Below are positions 62,738 through 64,000 of a DNA stretch of 64,000 nucleotides, piece after piece. A model generated the notes under the pieces. That model had not been told where the DNA came from. It saw nothing but the letters and a program-made list of their open reading frames with translations, and searched no databases. Where the stretch lies: the NCBI GenBank assembly GCA_002416505.1, contig DIAM01000017.1, positions 198,388 through 262,387 of the forward strand, read 5' to 3'. Each line of letters opens with the position of its first letter. The stretch's first letter is position 1. This stretch comes from Gammaproteobacteria bacterium UBA5078. Its GTDB lineage: Bacteria; Pseudomonadota; Gammaproteobacteria; Pseudomonadales; Pseudohongiellaceae. Position numbers and translations under genes: made by a program.

Positions 62738-63912
62738 TTCGACCCGCTGACTTTGAGTATGGTGTAGGATTCGCAAGCATTGAAGGCAGCGAATCTCTGC
62801 AGGGCCGGTGCGAGGGCGGCGTCGAATTCTTCTCGGTCAGCGATCGAGCTTTCTAAATGCAGGTGGAGCACGTCTAGGCGCTTGTTTTTCCTATCTGCCT
62901 TGCAGTCGGCCCTACCCACTAATGCCTCCCTGTACAGAAGTGGCAGGCAAAAATAACCAAACTGCCGCTTGGGCTTCGGGGTGTAGCACTCGATGCTGTA
63001 GTTAAAATCGAATATTTTCTCGATGCGAGTGCGGTGAATTACCGCGTTGTCGAAAGGGGAGAGTAGACGCAACTTACTGTCGCTGCGTGCGCGTTTAGTT
63101 TCAAATATTTCGGGTACGGAGAATACGCTGGGCAGGCCAGGCACCGCGAGCTCAATCAGAGTCCCCTCTGCGATACGCTCCTTTAGTAATGTGTTAATAA
63201 GGCGACGAAGATCCGCCCCTTGGCGCAAGTGAGTCACTTGTTTCTGCGTAGTGAAACCATGTGCTTTAAGTGAGGAGTCTATAAGATATTCTGAAAACTC
63301 CCGAAGACTGGGTTCGCGCGTATCGGCGTTGGTAGGCAATACCCGTTCACGCAAATCGTAGACTTTCTGCATGCCTTGGCGCGATGAGACCATCAGCTCG
63401 CCTTGGAAGAATAACTTCTCCAAGGTTTTTTTTGCGGGCTTCCAGTTCCACCAGCTGCCTTGCTGCTCTTTAGAAGACTCGAAATCCCTTGCCCCCAATG
63501 GACCATCGCTGCGAATGCGTGCTAGAACTTCTTTCTCATCTTTGTCGCTTACACTCGCGAACCATTTTGACTCGCCTCGTTTCACGGCATTCATGCGCGG
63601 CAGTGCAAAGCGATAGTCGCGCATAGGCAGAAACGCAGCCGCGTGGGACCAGTGCTCGAATATCTGGCGCTCCTCCAACAGGCTCTCGAGATGTACGGGT
63701 GTGTAACTAGGGATGCGCGACCAGAGTATGTGATGATGCGCGCGTTCGACCACCGCGAGGGTGTCGATCTGTACATAGGATAAGTGTTCGAGAGCCCTAA
63801 GCGTTGCCTGTTTGCCAGCGCCAAATGGTGCGAGTTTCGTGAGCCCTTGATGGTGTAGGGCTGCGCGGCGCAGAGTCTGGCGCGCATCAGCTGTCGTGAC
63901 GTTCTTTGGCAT
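62713..63912 (-). CDS. ycaQ: YcaQ family DNA crosslink glycosylase
   Basis: A 399-residue winged-helix DNA glycosylase. The catalytic region YVQIDTLAVVERAHHHILWSR holds the Q-x-D/Q motif of YcaQ, which unhooks interstrand crosslinks. Repeated winged-helix units follow (LGARDFESSKE, HGFTTQKQVTHL) and a LLSPFDNAVIHRTR block typical of the C-terminal part. Its last eight residues and stop come from the repeat at 62684. Start is ATG 63912; an extended ATG at 63948 has no ribosome binding site and runs into the repeat. It looks less GC-rich than its neighbours. Confidence 0.85.
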   Translation of the reverse strand: MPKNVTTADARQTLRRAALHHQGLTKLAPFGAGKQATLRALEHLSYVQIDTLAVVERAHHHILWSRIPSYTPVHLESLLEERQIFEHWSHAAAFLPMRDYRFALPRMNAVKRGESKWFASVSDKDEKEVLARIRSDGPLGARDFESSKEQQGSWWNWKPAKKTLEKLFFQGELMVSSRQGMQKVYDLRERVLPTNADTREPSLREFSEYLIDSSLKAHGFTTQKQVTHLRQGADLRRLINTLLKERIAEGTLIELAVPGLPSVFSVPEIFETKRARSDSKLRLLSPFDNAVIHRTRIEKIFDFNYSIECYTPKPKRQFGYFCLPLLYREALVGRADCKADRKNKRLDVLHLHLESSIADREEFDAALAPALQRFAAFNACESYTILKVSGSKIKGVRVT

Positions 63913-63952
63913 TGAATTGCTTAATTTGAGAAAGGGTACCTGCATCATAGAG

Positions 63953-64000
63953 GATCAAAGGGGGCGATCAAAGGGGCGATCAAAGGGGTCAGAGTGAACC
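63953..64000. repeat. Tandem GATCAAAGGGG units at the window end
   Basis: Three tandem units start with GATCAAAGGGG (63953, 63966 and 63978); the last continues TCAGAGTGAACC, matching the start of copy C at 62684. It is the beginning of a further repeat element that runs off the window. Confidence 0.8.

Overview
The window comes from a Gram-negative gammaproteobacterium with moderately GC-rich DNA. The evidence is lptF-lptG followed by an RDD protein, two large TonB/outer-membrane type exported proteins, many Sec and Tat signal peptides, and gammaproteobacterial families such as YchJ, YehS, YcaQ and a three-subunit transhydrogenase. The gene mix (TonB receptor, P450 with ferredoxin, GST, SDRs, PQQ dehydrogenase, secreted amidohydrolase, DASS and GntP transporters) suggests an aerobic heterotroph of marine or soil type that uses varied organic carbon. 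I cannot name the genus. No rRNA, tRNA, CRISPR array, prophage or intact transposase was seen.

Layout. 1-9.7 kb is core: a cut-off thioesterase, lptFG, an RDD protein, pntAA-pntAB-pntB, a LeuA2-type synthase and a LeuB-type dehydrogenase. 9.8-19.5 kb holds an MFS transporter, a compact kynurenine operon (predicted formamidase, kynureninase and two small proteins), a GntP permease, a saccharopine-dehydrogenase-like protein, an SDR and an exported hydrolase. 19.6-30.9 kb holds a TonB receptor, rsgA behind an attenuator-like leader, a Tat-type haloacid dehalogenase, a P450/ferredoxin pair, glutamate dehydrogenase, a GST/thioesterase pair and metY. 30.9-48.2 kb holds two mechanosensitive channels, a small YidD/TM2/DUF4177 cluster, an exported HpaI-like aldolase, a GAF protein with a degenerate GGDEF domain, a DASS transporter and a 996-residue beta-propeller amidohydrolase. 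48.3-56.6 kb is a copper-handling island. 56.6-64 kb holds small secreted proteins, a thioredoxin/cytochrome c/copper monooxygenase fusion facing a PQQ dehydrogenase, and ycaQ.

How genes work together. The copper island has two arms. One is a MerR regulator, a CopA P-type ATPase and a cupredoxin, behind a textbook 19-bp-spacer MerR promoter. The other is a periplasmic multicopper oxidase with CopB, divergent from a CopRS-type two-component system. A broken response-regulator fragment lies at its edge. The island sits beside a protein that keeps all six copper ligands of the PHM/DBM monooxygenase family.

Most interesting signals: (1) a 17-codon leader ORF with a strong ribosome binding site and mutually exclusive hairpins upstream of rsgA; (2) three dispersed copies of an unrecognised membrane-anchored family ending in WTPR; (3) a family of GGGGTCAG palindromes at gene ends, one of which encodes the last codons of ycaQ; (4) the MerR operator; (5) exported versions of enzymes that are usually cytosolic.
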